From positions 10,536,001-10,600,000 of the forward strand of contig CM074863.1 in NCBI GenBank assembly GCA_037501455.1: a DNA stretch of 64,000 bases. The letters are read 5' to 3'. Position 1 is the first letter of the stretch. Every line of letters starts with the position of its first letter. The notes beneath the pieces were generated by a model, which saw only the letters and a list, made by a program, of their open reading frames with translations, made no database searches and was not told where the DNA came from. Shown here one piece after another: positions 11,863 to 22,690 of this stretch. The position numbers were made by a program, and so were the translations under genes. Origin of the DNA: Lantana camara (taxonomy: Eukaryota > Streptophyta > Magnoliopsida > Lamiales > Verbenaceae).

Positions 11863-13205
11863 CCTATAATCATGTTCTATTCGAACAAGATAAAAATAGA
11901 TGGAGTAACTGTGGTCGTGGATGTCCCAAATGTAATGACAAGCCCATATCTTTACGTCTTCAAAATCTTATTTTCCCTTAGCTATATTCTTATAGGACTC
12001 CTCCATGTACCCTTCCCAAGATTGCTCTGTGTCTTTTTCCCAAGACTGGACGACGTCATACAACTTCTGCTGCTTCTCCAAATCCCAATACGATTTAGGG
12101 AACATTACCCTTAGTTGGTCCCTGGACCATTAGTCCATTCTGATAGAAATTTGAGTACTACTCATTCATCTATTCTCTCTCTCTCCCCCCGAGACTCTCC
12201 GCTCTCTTTCCTGACCTTGTCAACTTTGAGTACAATGTCAACTTGCTCGTCAACTTTTAGGACAATGTCCTTTTTGTTCCCGTTTTTCTTTCCTCTCCCC
12301 TTTCTTCTCCTATTTTGAAGACGATTCAACACAAAAAAGAGAAAAAGAAAAAAAGGAAAGTGTGAGTGGCGAGGGGGGTGGTGCGGCGAGCAGGTGGGGT
12401 TTTTGGTCCAGAATTCATCCTCATTGTTGCCACCGACCCAAATCTCACATCAACCACCCCAATCTTTTCTTCTTGGATTCATCTTCAACATAAAAATAAA
12501 AAAATTAAATTATAATGCAATGAAGTGTATTATTTCAAAATTCTTTGAAGATATTTTACCTTCATGAGAATTTTCATTTTCGCTCCTATTTGAGTTTGAG
12601 CCCATACTTTGACAAAATAACATTCTGTAAAAAACAAATTATATAAAAGAAAATATGTCTGTATTACAAAATGAATATTAAAATTTAAAAAGTAATAACT
12701 GGAACCTCAAAATATTACCTTTTCGTAGATGAAGAGGCTTTTCTAGGCATGGTGTCTTTGCCTTTTTAATACTATCCCTACAATCTGGCTTCAATTAATC
12801 TAAAAATATGTCTAAATAGACAAAAGAAAAATATTATTAACCTACAATATAAGTAAAACAATATAGTGATTAAAACTATATATAACCCCCAATTAATGGG
12901 GTTTTAAATCTACGCGTTAAATTAGAAAATTTAGTAATTATCAAAATTGAAAAATCAAATACTAAGTTTTAAACAAGATTAATGCACGGCTATTTAGAGG
13001 AGGGAAGAAAAAAAATGGAAACGGATAATGTGTACTTTTACTTTTTTTTTTTAAATATAGTTTAATTATCATAAAAAAAATTGGTAACGAATTAATACTG
13101 ATAGTCTTATTATTATTTATTATTAACATATAATAAAAGAGCTGGAAAAATTAAACATAAAAATACTTAAATGTATTGACAGGGTCAATACACTCATCTA
13201 TTTAA
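11863..13205. other. Intergenic, no gene seen
   Basis: Pyrimidine-rich and T-rich tracts (12160-12320) give spurious short frames. The rest is AT-rich. No recognisable element was found. Confidence 0.4.
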
Positions 13206-13334
13206 AACCAATTGCAAGAATGGTGCAAGAAATAGACCCTCAATACCAAGTACACCAATTAAGCATTTTTATGCCATTTCGTTTTCCGATGAAAAAATAG
13301 ACCCTCAACTCCAAAAAATGGCAATTTCATGCCA
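13206..13334 (+). repeat. MULE left terminal inverted repeat
   Basis: The part from 13244 to 13334 is the near-perfect complement of 19128-19220, including the shared words CCAAGTACACCA and AAAAAATAGACCCTCAACTC. The outer 38 bases align only with a gap. Confidence 0.9.
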
Positions 13335-13723
13335 AATATCACCGGAAGCACGAAAACTCCGGCAACATTCCACGTTGGTTTTCCACGTGTGTCCAAAAAT
13401 CACATGTGTACAAAATGATCCAACATGTCATGGAGTGGTGTGTGTATGTATGGCATTTTGGTATATTAATTATTTTCCAAATAGACATTCCAACTTATTG
13501 GAATATAAATTGGAGGGAATAATTCCCCCCTCTACATTAGTTATGGCAGGACATTTATAAACAAATTAATATATAATTGAAATTGTTCTCCTTCATCCCC
13601 CATTTTCCTAAACCTATTTTCACTTTCATCCCCAAAATTTGTCGGCGGAAAAGTCTGATCAAGGCAAAATCTATTTCTCTTTCATCCCCAAAATTTCTTC
13701 AAGCAACTAAATTTGTTTTCTCC

Positions 13724-14276
13724 ATGGAGTTTACAGGTTCATCGTCGTCTTCAAATTTCACCAACCCATCCAATTTGTAAATCAACCGCCAATGGTTTGT
13801 CATTGTGGAAGAAGTGTTGTCTTGCGCACTTCGTGGAAGCCCAGTAATCCCGGAAGACGTTTCTTTGGTTGTTTGGAGATGGTAATGTGGTCCTTTCTCA
13901 ATATTAATCTTCAAAATATCATTTGTTCAATTTGCTTTTTTCATCCTTTGTGTAGAAATGCAAATATTTTCAATGGGTGGATGGAGAGATGTGCGACGGA
14001 TCTAAAGTTATTATACCTGGTTTGTTGAAGAAAATTAATCGACTGGAGGCTGAATTGGAAGTCATGGAGACGAAATTGAAGAAAATCCAGGCCCTTGAGA
14101 TTGAAATTGAACTCATGGAGCAGAAGTTGTCAGAAAATCAGTCGCTGCATAGTGAGAATCAATTGCTCCGCTCTAAAATTGCAATTAAGGAGCATAATTT
14201 GAGGATGCTGAGAATATGGTCGTTTGTTTCTCTGTTCTGTGGCTCTCTGTTTTTTATGCTCTTTGTGGTAATGTAA
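13724..14276 (+). CDS. GRF zinc-finger, coiled-coil, tail-anchored protein inside the MULE
   Basis: Two exons, 13792-13881 and 13956-14276, join in phase 0 through a 74-bp GT-AG intron to give 136 residues. Residues 3-38 form a GRF-type zinc finger: CHCG, TSW, NPGRRFFGC and CKYFQW, with ligand cysteines 3, 5, 27 and 32. Residues 52-115 are a heptad-like coiled coil, and residues 117-136 are one hydrophobic segment ending the protein, so it looks tail-anchored. GRF fingers bind nucleic acid in other proteins; the role here is unknown. A Ser-rich leader opens at ATG 13724 but runs into TAA (13778-13780); one missing T in the run at 13774-13776 would connect it, so the upstream start may be the ancestral one. 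The gene lies between the element's TIRs and converges on the transposase. Confidence 0.75.
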
Positions 14277-14734
14277 GACATAGTTTGTAAATGTTGATGT
14301 ATGTATGTTCTTGTAAGCTTCTAATTATAGTAGTAATGTAATAAGTTTTCATTTGAGCTATTTTGTATGACAACGTTTTGTTTGTTTTCTGTACTTACTT
14401 AAAATATTAGGTTGAATTGTACCAGAATCTAAGGTCATACAATGCAAATTACCAATTGATTGCTTCAATTAAAAAAAAACCAAAAAAAGAGTTGACATCA
14501 GGAACCAAGATCTGATAAAGGAACAAAAAAAATCCACGCTATCAGTTCAGGACAAAATACACATTACAGTTTGTCAACCTTACAAAACAAAAGCTGCATC
14601 AGAGAAATAGTGGAAAAATACATACTACAGTTTGCCAACCCTTACAAAACAAAAGATGTATAAGAATCAATGATCAGTTTCAACATTGTTTTAAACATTG
14701 ACTCCCATTCACAAAAACAACCATTCATGAGTTA
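14277..14734. repeat. Intergene of the MULE with a 47-bp direct repeat
   Basis: The space between the 3' ends of the two element genes holds two direct copies of a unit (14554-14600 and 14615-14662) sharing ACAGTTTG, CAACC and TTACAAAACAAAAG. Nothing else was seen. Confidence 0.7.
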
Positions 14735-17700
14735 CTATGCACAAAAAGAATCTAAGAAGCCCCTCCTGATTTTCTTGGCAGACAAATCCAAGTATTTTTT
14801 CCCACCATGCAAGAATATGGTCTTATCAGACATTGGACCAATGACACTTTGTTGGGACATTTGGACTTCGTCAACCACCATTGTAGGGGGCACTCTCATT
14901 TTAAGTCTCCTCACACCCAATGTTTTCTGCCTTCTGGTAGCAATATAAGTCTTACCAATATTGGTAATCTGATCCACACTCAAACTTTTTTTTCTGTATT
15001 GGATTCTGCATATTTTGATTCCCCATCAGCAACTGATCAAACATTGATGGTCCTGGAATTGTGGGTTCATCTGCTATTGTGTAGTTTGCCATGTCATGAT
15101 TTATTGGTAGACTTACAGGTTCTTATGGCAATTGACTCTGATGAAGTGGTGGGAGGATGTCTTGCTGCATCTGAAATAATTCATTTTTAGGATACTTTAT
15201 TATAACTATGAATAACAGCTGAGCCCTAAAGAAGTTAAAATTATACCTCAGTTTCAGTAGTTTCATTAGTTGTCTCATGCACCATTGTGTCATTATCTTC
15301 AGGGTCTTGTGTTGCATGTGATGTTTGTCCAACCTCCTATATGTAACAAGACCAAAGATATGTGTATATAAATAATGTCATAAGAACTGAAACAAAATGC
15401 AAAAATAGTAAATTAAGACATACTGCAAAAGCCCTTTTGCTCAGCCTGTTCACTTTTTCTTTAGCACTTTGAGGCAAATCAGGACAGAATGAAGCATTGT
15501 GTCTCTGTTGTCCACAATTTCCACAGTAGATTGTTTTTTGGAATCTCCTGAGTTTCCTAATGACTGGTCTTCCTCTCTTTGACCTCCCTTTCATCTCTGA
15601 TTCATCTTTACCCCTTCTCCTTAGTTTAACAAGCCTGCCAGCTTTTCTTCTTCCAAAGTTAGATGGAAGAGGTGGTATGAACAGTGTATTTCTCCATATT
15701 TGATGACTGCTAATAGGCATTATGATCCCAGCATATGCACTCTTGTAAGTGCTAACATGGTAGCATTCAGCAACATAATCAAGTTCATCAAGTTTATCAT
15801 TGTAGATGACACTCAATCCATGTTTGCAAGGAATCCCTGTCAGTTGCCACTTCCTACAACAGCATGTCCTTGCACCTAAGTCCACTGCATACTGAGTTCC
15901 ATCATTGCATTGAATCTGAAAGTGACTTCTAGATGCCTTAATTGGCCTGCATCCACCAACCTTCTTGCCATATCTCTCCAGGATTTTGGCAATTGTGGGG
16001 CATACTAGTCCTAAAGACAATATTTGCAAAAAATGGATCAAAAACTATGTTGAGGAAATTAACTTTTGCAAAATAAGACAATATAAATATGTGTAGTATG
16101 TATGTATATACATACCTTCCCAAGTCTCAGCATTTTCCCTGTTTTTCTGAAAGGTCTTCATCAAATGCTCCCTAATCCATTCCAGCATGGTGATTATGGG
16201 TTTATCTCTTGCCTCAAGAATAGTGCTATTAAATGACTCACATGAGTTATTGAGTACCATATCACACTTCGAAGTCTCCAAAAAATGGCTTCTTAACCAC
16301 TCATTAGGTAATTTATCTCTTAGCCAATCTGCTGCTTCACTGTTCTGCATTCTAATCATCCTCATTGCAATCTTAAAGTCACCAACTGTACTTGCCTTTG
16401 CTGCTTTCCAAATTCCATTTGTCAAAGCCACTCATTTGTGCCCAGCACTGTTCATGTTGGTAATCATATTTCTTACACAAAATCTGTGTTCAGCACCAGG
16501 GAAAACTTCAGGAAGTGCAAAAATCAACCCTTTTTGCTTATCAGATATGAATGTGATACCCTCACCATTTTGAAGTCCCAGATCAGATTTAAGTACAGAG
16601 AAAAACCAAGACCAGTTCTCTTTGTTTTCTATGGAAACTACTGCAAAAGCAATTGGATAATTGCTGTTTTTAGGGTCCATACCAACTGCTGTCAACAAAA
16701 TGCCACCATGAGCCCCCTTTAGATGGCAGCCATCCACTCCGATTAATGCCCTGCAATACTGGAATCCAACCTTCATGGCATTGAAGCAGTAATAGAATCT
16801 GGAAAATCTTAACTGCCCTTCACTATCATCAGTTCCCAAAATTACAGTTGACCCCGGGTTTGTTTTCCTTAATTCCTCAGCATAATCCCACAACTTTGTA
16901 TATTGTAGGTCAGGATCGCCCTGTAGCATTTCTTGTGCCTTTACTTTAGCCCTGTATGCTTGGTCATGTGAAATATTGATGTCAAGCTCAGTCTCCACAT
17001 CTGCTTTAAACCCTTTCACAGATCTCTTGGATCACTTTTGAACCGAGATATATATTTCTCTGCTAACCATCTTGTTTTCACATTTTTTACATGGTAGCCT
17101 TCATTACAAGTATGAGTTAGGCAGACTTCTCTTGCGGCTTCATTCTCATCTGTTGTATTTGGCATCTTAATTGCATTCATTTTAAATGGACACCCTCTAG
17201 CAGCACATCTATAATAAACCCTTTTGCTATCAGACCTTGCACAAGGAAGTGACCTTGTTATTTTAACAGCAGAAGAAGTCACACTTTTTTTGAATATTTC
17301 CTTACTGGCAAAAGTCTGCCCCAAATCAAATATAGGGTCAAATATATTGCTTTCATTAAATGGAGGAAAATAGTCAACTTCGCCTTCCTCATCAGAGACC
17401 CTATGTAGATCTAGTGCATCATCCTGACTTCCCACAATGTCAGCATCACTCTGCTCAATTGAACTCTCAGACGCCACACCACTATCACTTTGGCTAGTGT
17501 CACCAATTTCTGCTTTTATACTAACATTATCTTCAAAGATGCTATCATCATTAGATGAAGATGTTATCTTTTCAGGAAGTACCCACTCAACATCATCTGA
17601 TGTTGCAGAATCAGACACCACCTCATCAAATTTAAGCCATTGCACATAGGTATCTCCATTTATTTGTTCTTCCTCCACAGTAAATTTCGGTTCTACTGAT

Positions 17701-18372
17701 TTCTCAATAGTTTCATCAAACAGAGCATCATCATCCATACCACTGCAATCAGATTCTACATACAAACCATCAAAAGAATCATCACTGTCATATTGACTGT
17801 TATCCTGAGCTTGTTTTGCAGGACCTGGGTACCTACGACAATATTCGTCAATCCATTCCTGAGTGTTGTCCACCCTTGCGAAGAATTCTACACTTGTTTC
17901 TCTTTGTTCACGAACCCCACAGTCATTGTCAACCGTATTTTCTTCATTAATTTCAGCCATTTTTGCTTCTTGCATAATATCTTTTTCAATTGCAGCAATT
18001 TCTTCTTGTATGTCCACCTTACTTACTTTCTGGACTTCAACAACAATTGGCTCACCATTTTCATTAGTCAAAGACTCAATAAACAGAGGATACTCTCTAC
18101 ACTTTTTCAGGTATTTCCAACCATAAACCTTCAACTCATTATCACTCAATATCAGTTTGAACCCTTTGGTTCAGAGCTGTGTAAATTTTTTTCATAGTTC
18201 CCTCAATAAATAGATCCTGAATGTACTCATCCACGCTCAACATATTCAATTTTTCAACATCCACATAATCCACTTTTCTAATTTTACCACCCACATATAG
18301 GTTGTTCTCAAAAGTACCGCCATGGTAAATAGATAAAGTGATACTTGTTGAATCTGGATCTGAAATTTCCAA
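14735..18372 (-). pseudogene. MULE (MuDR-type) transposase, multiply disrupted
   Basis: Parts in order along the minus strand: an N-terminal domain ending about 18175 (ITLSIYHGG, YVGGKIRKVDYVDVEKL); an acidic linker and a MuDR DNA-binding domain (17020-17350, YYRCAARGCPFKM); the MULE DDE region (16440-16830, LIGVDGCHLKGAHGG); a SWIM-type finger (about 15800-15880, CCCRKWQLTGIPCKHGL); and a CCHC knuckle (about 15475-15525, CGNCGQQRHNASFC). Introns are visible at 16011-16115 and around 15336. Lesions: frameshifts near 18170 and near 17025, an in-frame TGA at 16432-16434, an in-frame TAA at 15123-15125, and a shift in the A8 run near 14985. The C-terminal part still reads to 14735. A first exon around 18700 is possible but unproven. 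The copy cannot make a full transposase. Confidence 0.9.
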
Positions 18373-18384
18373 AAAAAAAAAATA

Positions 18385-18404
18385 ATAAAATAAAATTTAA
18401 ATAA

Positions 18405-18435
<31 letters not shown>

Positions 18436-18447
18436 TATATATATATA
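18385..18447. repeat. TAA/TA microsatellite
   Basis: An (AAT)n tract about 50 bases long merges into (TA)n. It lies in the first intron region of the transposase gene. Confidence 0.95.
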
Positions 18448-19127
18448 AAAGTACACCAACAACATCTCATAAATAAGCACAACAACAATGTTAAACAAAC
18501 TCAGTGGGGACAGAACTTAAAAGAGTTGAAGATGGGGGACCATAAACCACATAACGAAATGGAAGAAGACAAACACCAAAAAGCTTACACCTTTTATACT
18601 AAAGTCAGCACAAATAGAACATTGGATGACAAAAAAAACCCTTTCTTGAAAGCAAGGAAAACGAAACTTACGGTACATTGGCGGTGGAAGCTTCAAAAGT
18701 GCCTCAAACCTCAACCTCACCATTATTGCAAGAAAGGCCTTTGAAAATGAAACTGTGCACGAGAAATTTTGCACCCAAAATGTCACTTTAACTTCAGCTA
18801 GCTTAGGGTTTGTTTGGTGGGTGTGTTTCTGTTTTCTTGCTCCACGAAGATGAAGGGGCAAATGGTATGTTTGTCTGAATTTTGGTCAAATTCATTTGTC
18901 TTTTAGTATGATGTTAAGTTCACGTTTTTACAAAAGCGTGTGTTTAGGTTTGTTAAATGTATTATATTTTCAAATAATTAATTAACATAAATTGAATTGT
19001 TTAAAAAAAAAAAAAAATTTGGACGTGGCAATGAATTTTGGAACACGTTGCACTGAAATAACCACGTGGCGGGTGTTGCCGGAACCCGTTTTCTTTTCCG
19101 GTTGGTATGAGCATTTCGGGTCAAAAT

Positions 19128-19240
19128 TGGCATGAAATTGCCATTTTTTGGAGTTGAGGGTCTATTTTTTCATCGAAAAACGAAATGGCATAAAAATGCT
19201 TAACTGGTGTACTTGGAATACCAAAATTGCAATTTTCCCC
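19128..19240 (-). repeat. MULE right terminal inverted repeat
   Basis: Complement of 13206-13334; the outer end reads GGGGAAAATTGCAATTTTGG on the minus strand. Confidence 0.9.
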
Positions 19241-19857
19241 AATAAAAATGAACATGGACTTCTGCACAGCTCCTTTACTTTATTTAAAACTTATAAAAAG
19301 CCTTCAAAAAACATTACTAATATTTAGACCAAAAATCGGGATTCCCAAAAATTGCATTGATTCTTGAATCCGATCCTATCTCATGGTTTACGTTATAGAA
19401 GAAAGACATGTATATGTGATATTAGATATTGACTGGTTCTATATATCAACTAAAGATATGAATCGGTATATATTTGCTCCTCATAACTCCGCTTGGTTAA
19501 AGTGCAATTAACCACAAACTAATACACAGGTATAATTAACTTAACTCTAATACAACTAAAAATAACAATAAGCTAATACGAAGAAGCGGTTCTATTAATA
19601 AGGGAAACAGAGTTTGAAAATTAAAAAGTTGAACATTCGAAAAGATAACGAAACCAAGCCATGGACATTTACAAAAGTAAGATAAGAACATGTACCTAAA
19701 GTCTGAACTAATGTCGGAGAGGAACGGGGTTAATTAGTAAAGTGAAGAAGAGAAGGTTTCGGGCCTCCGGCTAAGTGAAGTTGCCGAAATAGATATTGGC
19801 AAGGCCAGGATATTTTCGAGAATCGAACCACCTGACAATTGAAACAATTAAAGCAAC

Positions 19858-20198
19858 AATGATAAAGACAGGAAGAAGGATAAAGAGCATAAAAGGCACA
19901 AACATCGGAGTAAAAAGGAGAAGGAGAAAAAGAAAGATAAAAGTGACCAGGTTTTGGACAATACTCCTGTAGAATCTATCTTTTGGGAAATTCGAGAACT
20001 CTTAGCCTCTATTATAATTTTTTTTCATATATGTGATTTGAAGTTTGCCCTGTCCTTAGATTGTTTGTTGTGCTCTGGTTAATCCTTTCAACCTAACAAT
20101 AAATTGACTGGGTGACGTACATTTTTGGGTGATGCCAGAAGAAGAAGCGTGGTGGAGATGACGATATCAATGACACTAAGAATCACAAGAAAAGCAAG
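19858..20198 (+). pseudogene. MED19-like basic C-terminal tail, relic
   Basis: Two exon-like blocks survive. The first (19858-19955) encodes a run of Lys/Arg/His/Asp (DKDRKKDKEHKRHKHRSKK). The second (20140-20198) encodes KKKRGGDDDINDTKNHKKSK and is preceded by CCAG and followed by GTAG. This order, a KH-rich block and then a KKRGGDDD.ND..KHKKSK block, is that of the C-terminus of plant Mediator subunit 19. No start, no N-terminal domain and no continuing exon is visible. Low-complexity basic tails are easily mistaken, so the assignment is tentative. Confidence 0.45.
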
Positions 20199-20964
20199 GT
20201 AGCATGAGGACTTATAAGGTTACACATAAAGCCGACTAATATGATAAATCCAATGAATGACTCTTCATTTAAAAATTAAAATATAAAAGAAGAAAATAAA
20301 TATAAAAAGTGGAAAAGAAAGCAGAATACTATTTTGGTCCAGTATCAAAGCAGATGAAATAAGAAAATGCAAAATGCTGGACCACAATAAGAAGGAAAGT
20401 TCAAGCTCAGAGTAATACATATCAGAACTTCCACTAAATTAGAGATTAAATTTTTAGATGATTCTTGAGTCAAAATTCGTAACCTCTGTTATATTGTTTG
20501 TCTTAGTAACACACACCGACTCTGCTACAGGGGCTCTGCTCCTCCATTAATCTGTTAAAATAAAATTTCAAGAAAAAAAAAAAGAGAATATCATAACCTT
20601 ACCTCTACGACAGATTTCCCATGCTAACTGACTACCAGGCATCAAGAAAATATATCAGGGGAACTACCAGAGGAATAGCAGCAATAGAAACAGAGAACTA
20701 ATCTCACCTATCAACTGTACACGCAAGGGAATTAGAAATGGGAAATGGCTATGGACAACAAATTTATGATTTGGGTTGTTTATATGCATATAAAGTAGCA
20801 TTCATATCTCTGTTATCAGCTTCACGCCACTTCTGACCTTAGGATTTCTTGCTCAATCAATCTGACAAAAGAATAAGATAAATTAATCATAACATGGATC
20901 AAAAATTAAAAATGGAATCAAAGTAGGAGGATAAATAGGCAAAGTGTAATCACCAGAAATTCTC

Positions 20965-21231
20965 TTAGGAGTAGACACAAACTTGAAGGTCGTTTCCTAG
21001 GTCCCCCTGTTCTTTTAGAATTTTCAGTGTTGATGATTCCAAACTCGAACTGCATGCGCGGACCTCAATCAATTGAGGAGTCGAAATATCTCCAATTTCA
21101 GAAGGGATGTCCTCTAATTCAGAGCATTCTCTGATCTGAAGATGCTCAAGGCAAGGGAAGTGAGTATTTTCTGCTCGCCAGTGCTTGAGAGACACTAACC
21201 TTGAGGAAAATAAAAACAAATGAACAGCCAA
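20965..21231 (-). pseudogene. C-terminal LRR exon of an R1-like CC-NBS-LRR gene
   Basis: An 88-codon frame ends in a true stop at 20965. It contains LEHLQIRECSELEDIPSEIG and DISTPQLIEV, then ILKEQGDLGNDLQVCVYS, the typical terminal repeat and tail of late-blight R1-like resistance proteins. The exon probably starts near 21200, where CTCAAG precedes the coding word. No NB-ARC or further LRR exons are found upstream; instead, duplicated AT-rich intron-like sequence follows. This is a single-exon relic or the last exon of a gene whose rest was lost. Confidence 0.75.
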
Positions 21232-21850
21232 TGCTGATTTTAAAATTCAAGGAACTCATTCATAATTTTGAAAAAATACATTAGAGGCAACATTGAATAT
21301 AGGGAATTAAACAACACGACATTAACTGTATATTAAAAGAGAATATAAAGAGATTAAGAGTATGTGAATAGTTGACCCTTAATATAATGTCAATATATAT
21401 TATAATTATATTATAATAATTTATAATTTATAATTTAATAGTTAAATTAAATTTCATAAGGGCATATATTATAATAATTTAATAGTTAAATTAAATTTCA
21501 TAAGAGCATATATTATAATAATTTATAATTAAATATGATAGGGAGCGTTAAAGAATTGGAGTAATTGATCGGTAAATACAATTATTAACAGCAGGACTTC
21601 CTGAGGAAAACGAAAACAAATGAACAGCCAAAGCTGATTTTAAAATTTAAGCAACTCATTCATAATTTTGAAAAAAATACATTAGAGTGTGAATAGTTGA
21701 CCCTTAATATAATGCCAATATATATTATAATTTATAATTTAATAGTTAAATTAAATTTTATAAGGGCATATATTATAATAATTTATAATTAAATAGGATA
21801 GACAGGGTTAAAGAAGTGGAATAATTGATCCATAAATACAATTATTAGCA
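21193..21850. repeat. Tandem duplication next to the LRR exon
   Basis: Unit 1 (21193-21591) and unit 2 (21598-21850) share GAACAGCCAA, GCTGATTTTAAAATT, AACTCATTCATAATTTTGAA, the phrase around AATAGTTGACCCTTAATATA and the terminal AATACAATTATTA. Unit 1 has an extra internal duplication of the AT-rich part (21440-21530). A third, weaker trace lies at 27855-28010. Confidence 0.8.
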
Positions 21851-22311
21851 TCATCATAAACAAAGTGTAAAGAATGGGAATAGGCGCCACATAAAGGTTG
21901 ATTGAGTGAAATTAATAAGTGTTGGCCAAGTAAAAAGATTAATTAATTTAATCTATAAAAATAAGATTAACATAATTTATTAACGTCGGATTATTAGAAT
22001 TACGTTAATATATTTGAGTAAAAATATTTATTATTAATTAATTTAATGGTAAAACAAAATATATTAACCTAATTGATTAAGGTTGGATTATGATTGGATT
22101 GTTTGAAATAAAGAAAATGGTATAAGATTTAACGTAAGGTCTGATTATTAGAATTAAGTTAATATATTTGAGTAAAAATATTATTTAAGTTAATAGACAT
22201 AAATAAAATTAGTTATATTAACATAATTGATTAAGGCTGGATATTAATATTTGACCCACCTAACCTACAAATAAAATAGTTTAAAAAACAAAATGATATA
22301 AAGGAAAATTA
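21851..22311. other. AT-rich intergenic
   Basis: Loose repeats of a TTAAGTTAATATATTTGAG-like phrase occur at 22000-22020 and 22155-22180. No gene was seen. Confidence 0.4.
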
Positions 22312-22314
22312 AAT

Positions 22315-22690
22315 TGAAGGGAAAAATGCAAAATCGGGACAATAACTGACACCTACTAGCAATTTTAGGACACCAATTTCTCCGGCGACAAAAGTGTCCA
22401 ATAACTCCCAAAATGTGTCAATTTCAGGACAATGCTCACCGGAGTTCGCTGACAAGGCACTGGAATGCTGATATGGACATCTACAGTGTACACGTGGAAA
22501 TGAGTCAGCAATCACGTGTACACTGTAGATGTCCATATCAGCATTCCGGTGCCTTGTCAGCGAACTCCGGCGAGCATTGTCCTGAAATTGACAAATTTTG
22601 GGACTTACTGGTACACTTTTGTCGCCGGAGAAATTAATGTCCCGGAATTGCTAGTAGGGGTCACTTAGTGTCCCGATTTTGTAATTTTCT
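22315..22690 (+). mobile_element. Fold-back element, copy 1
   Basis: A near-complete inverted repeat: the left arm 22315-22500 pairs with 22505-22690 around a short spacer between CACGTG motifs. The two outer ends differ (GGGAAAAATGC on the left, GAAAATTACAAAATCGG as complement on the right), which gives the element an orientation. It has no coding capacity and no clear target duplication. Confidence 0.85.

Larger units (their letters stand above)
13206..19240. mobile_element. Mutator-like transposon carrying two convergent genes
   Basis: Long terminal inverted repeats (about 13206-13334 and 19128-19240) bracket a MULE transposase gene on the minus strand and a GRF zinc-finger gene on the plus strand. 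The inner 90 bp of the TIRs are nearly identical. The outer left end has an extra stretch that seems to repeat the ATAGACCCTCAA motif found further in. I could not find a convincing 9-bp target duplication, so the outer limits are approximate. The transposase is broken, so the copy needs help in trans to move. Confidence 0.85.

Noticed and set aside
22309..22637. Overlapping frames on both strands with near-identical peptides
   Set aside because: They arise because the fold-back element is self-complementary; the same happens at 24669-25162.
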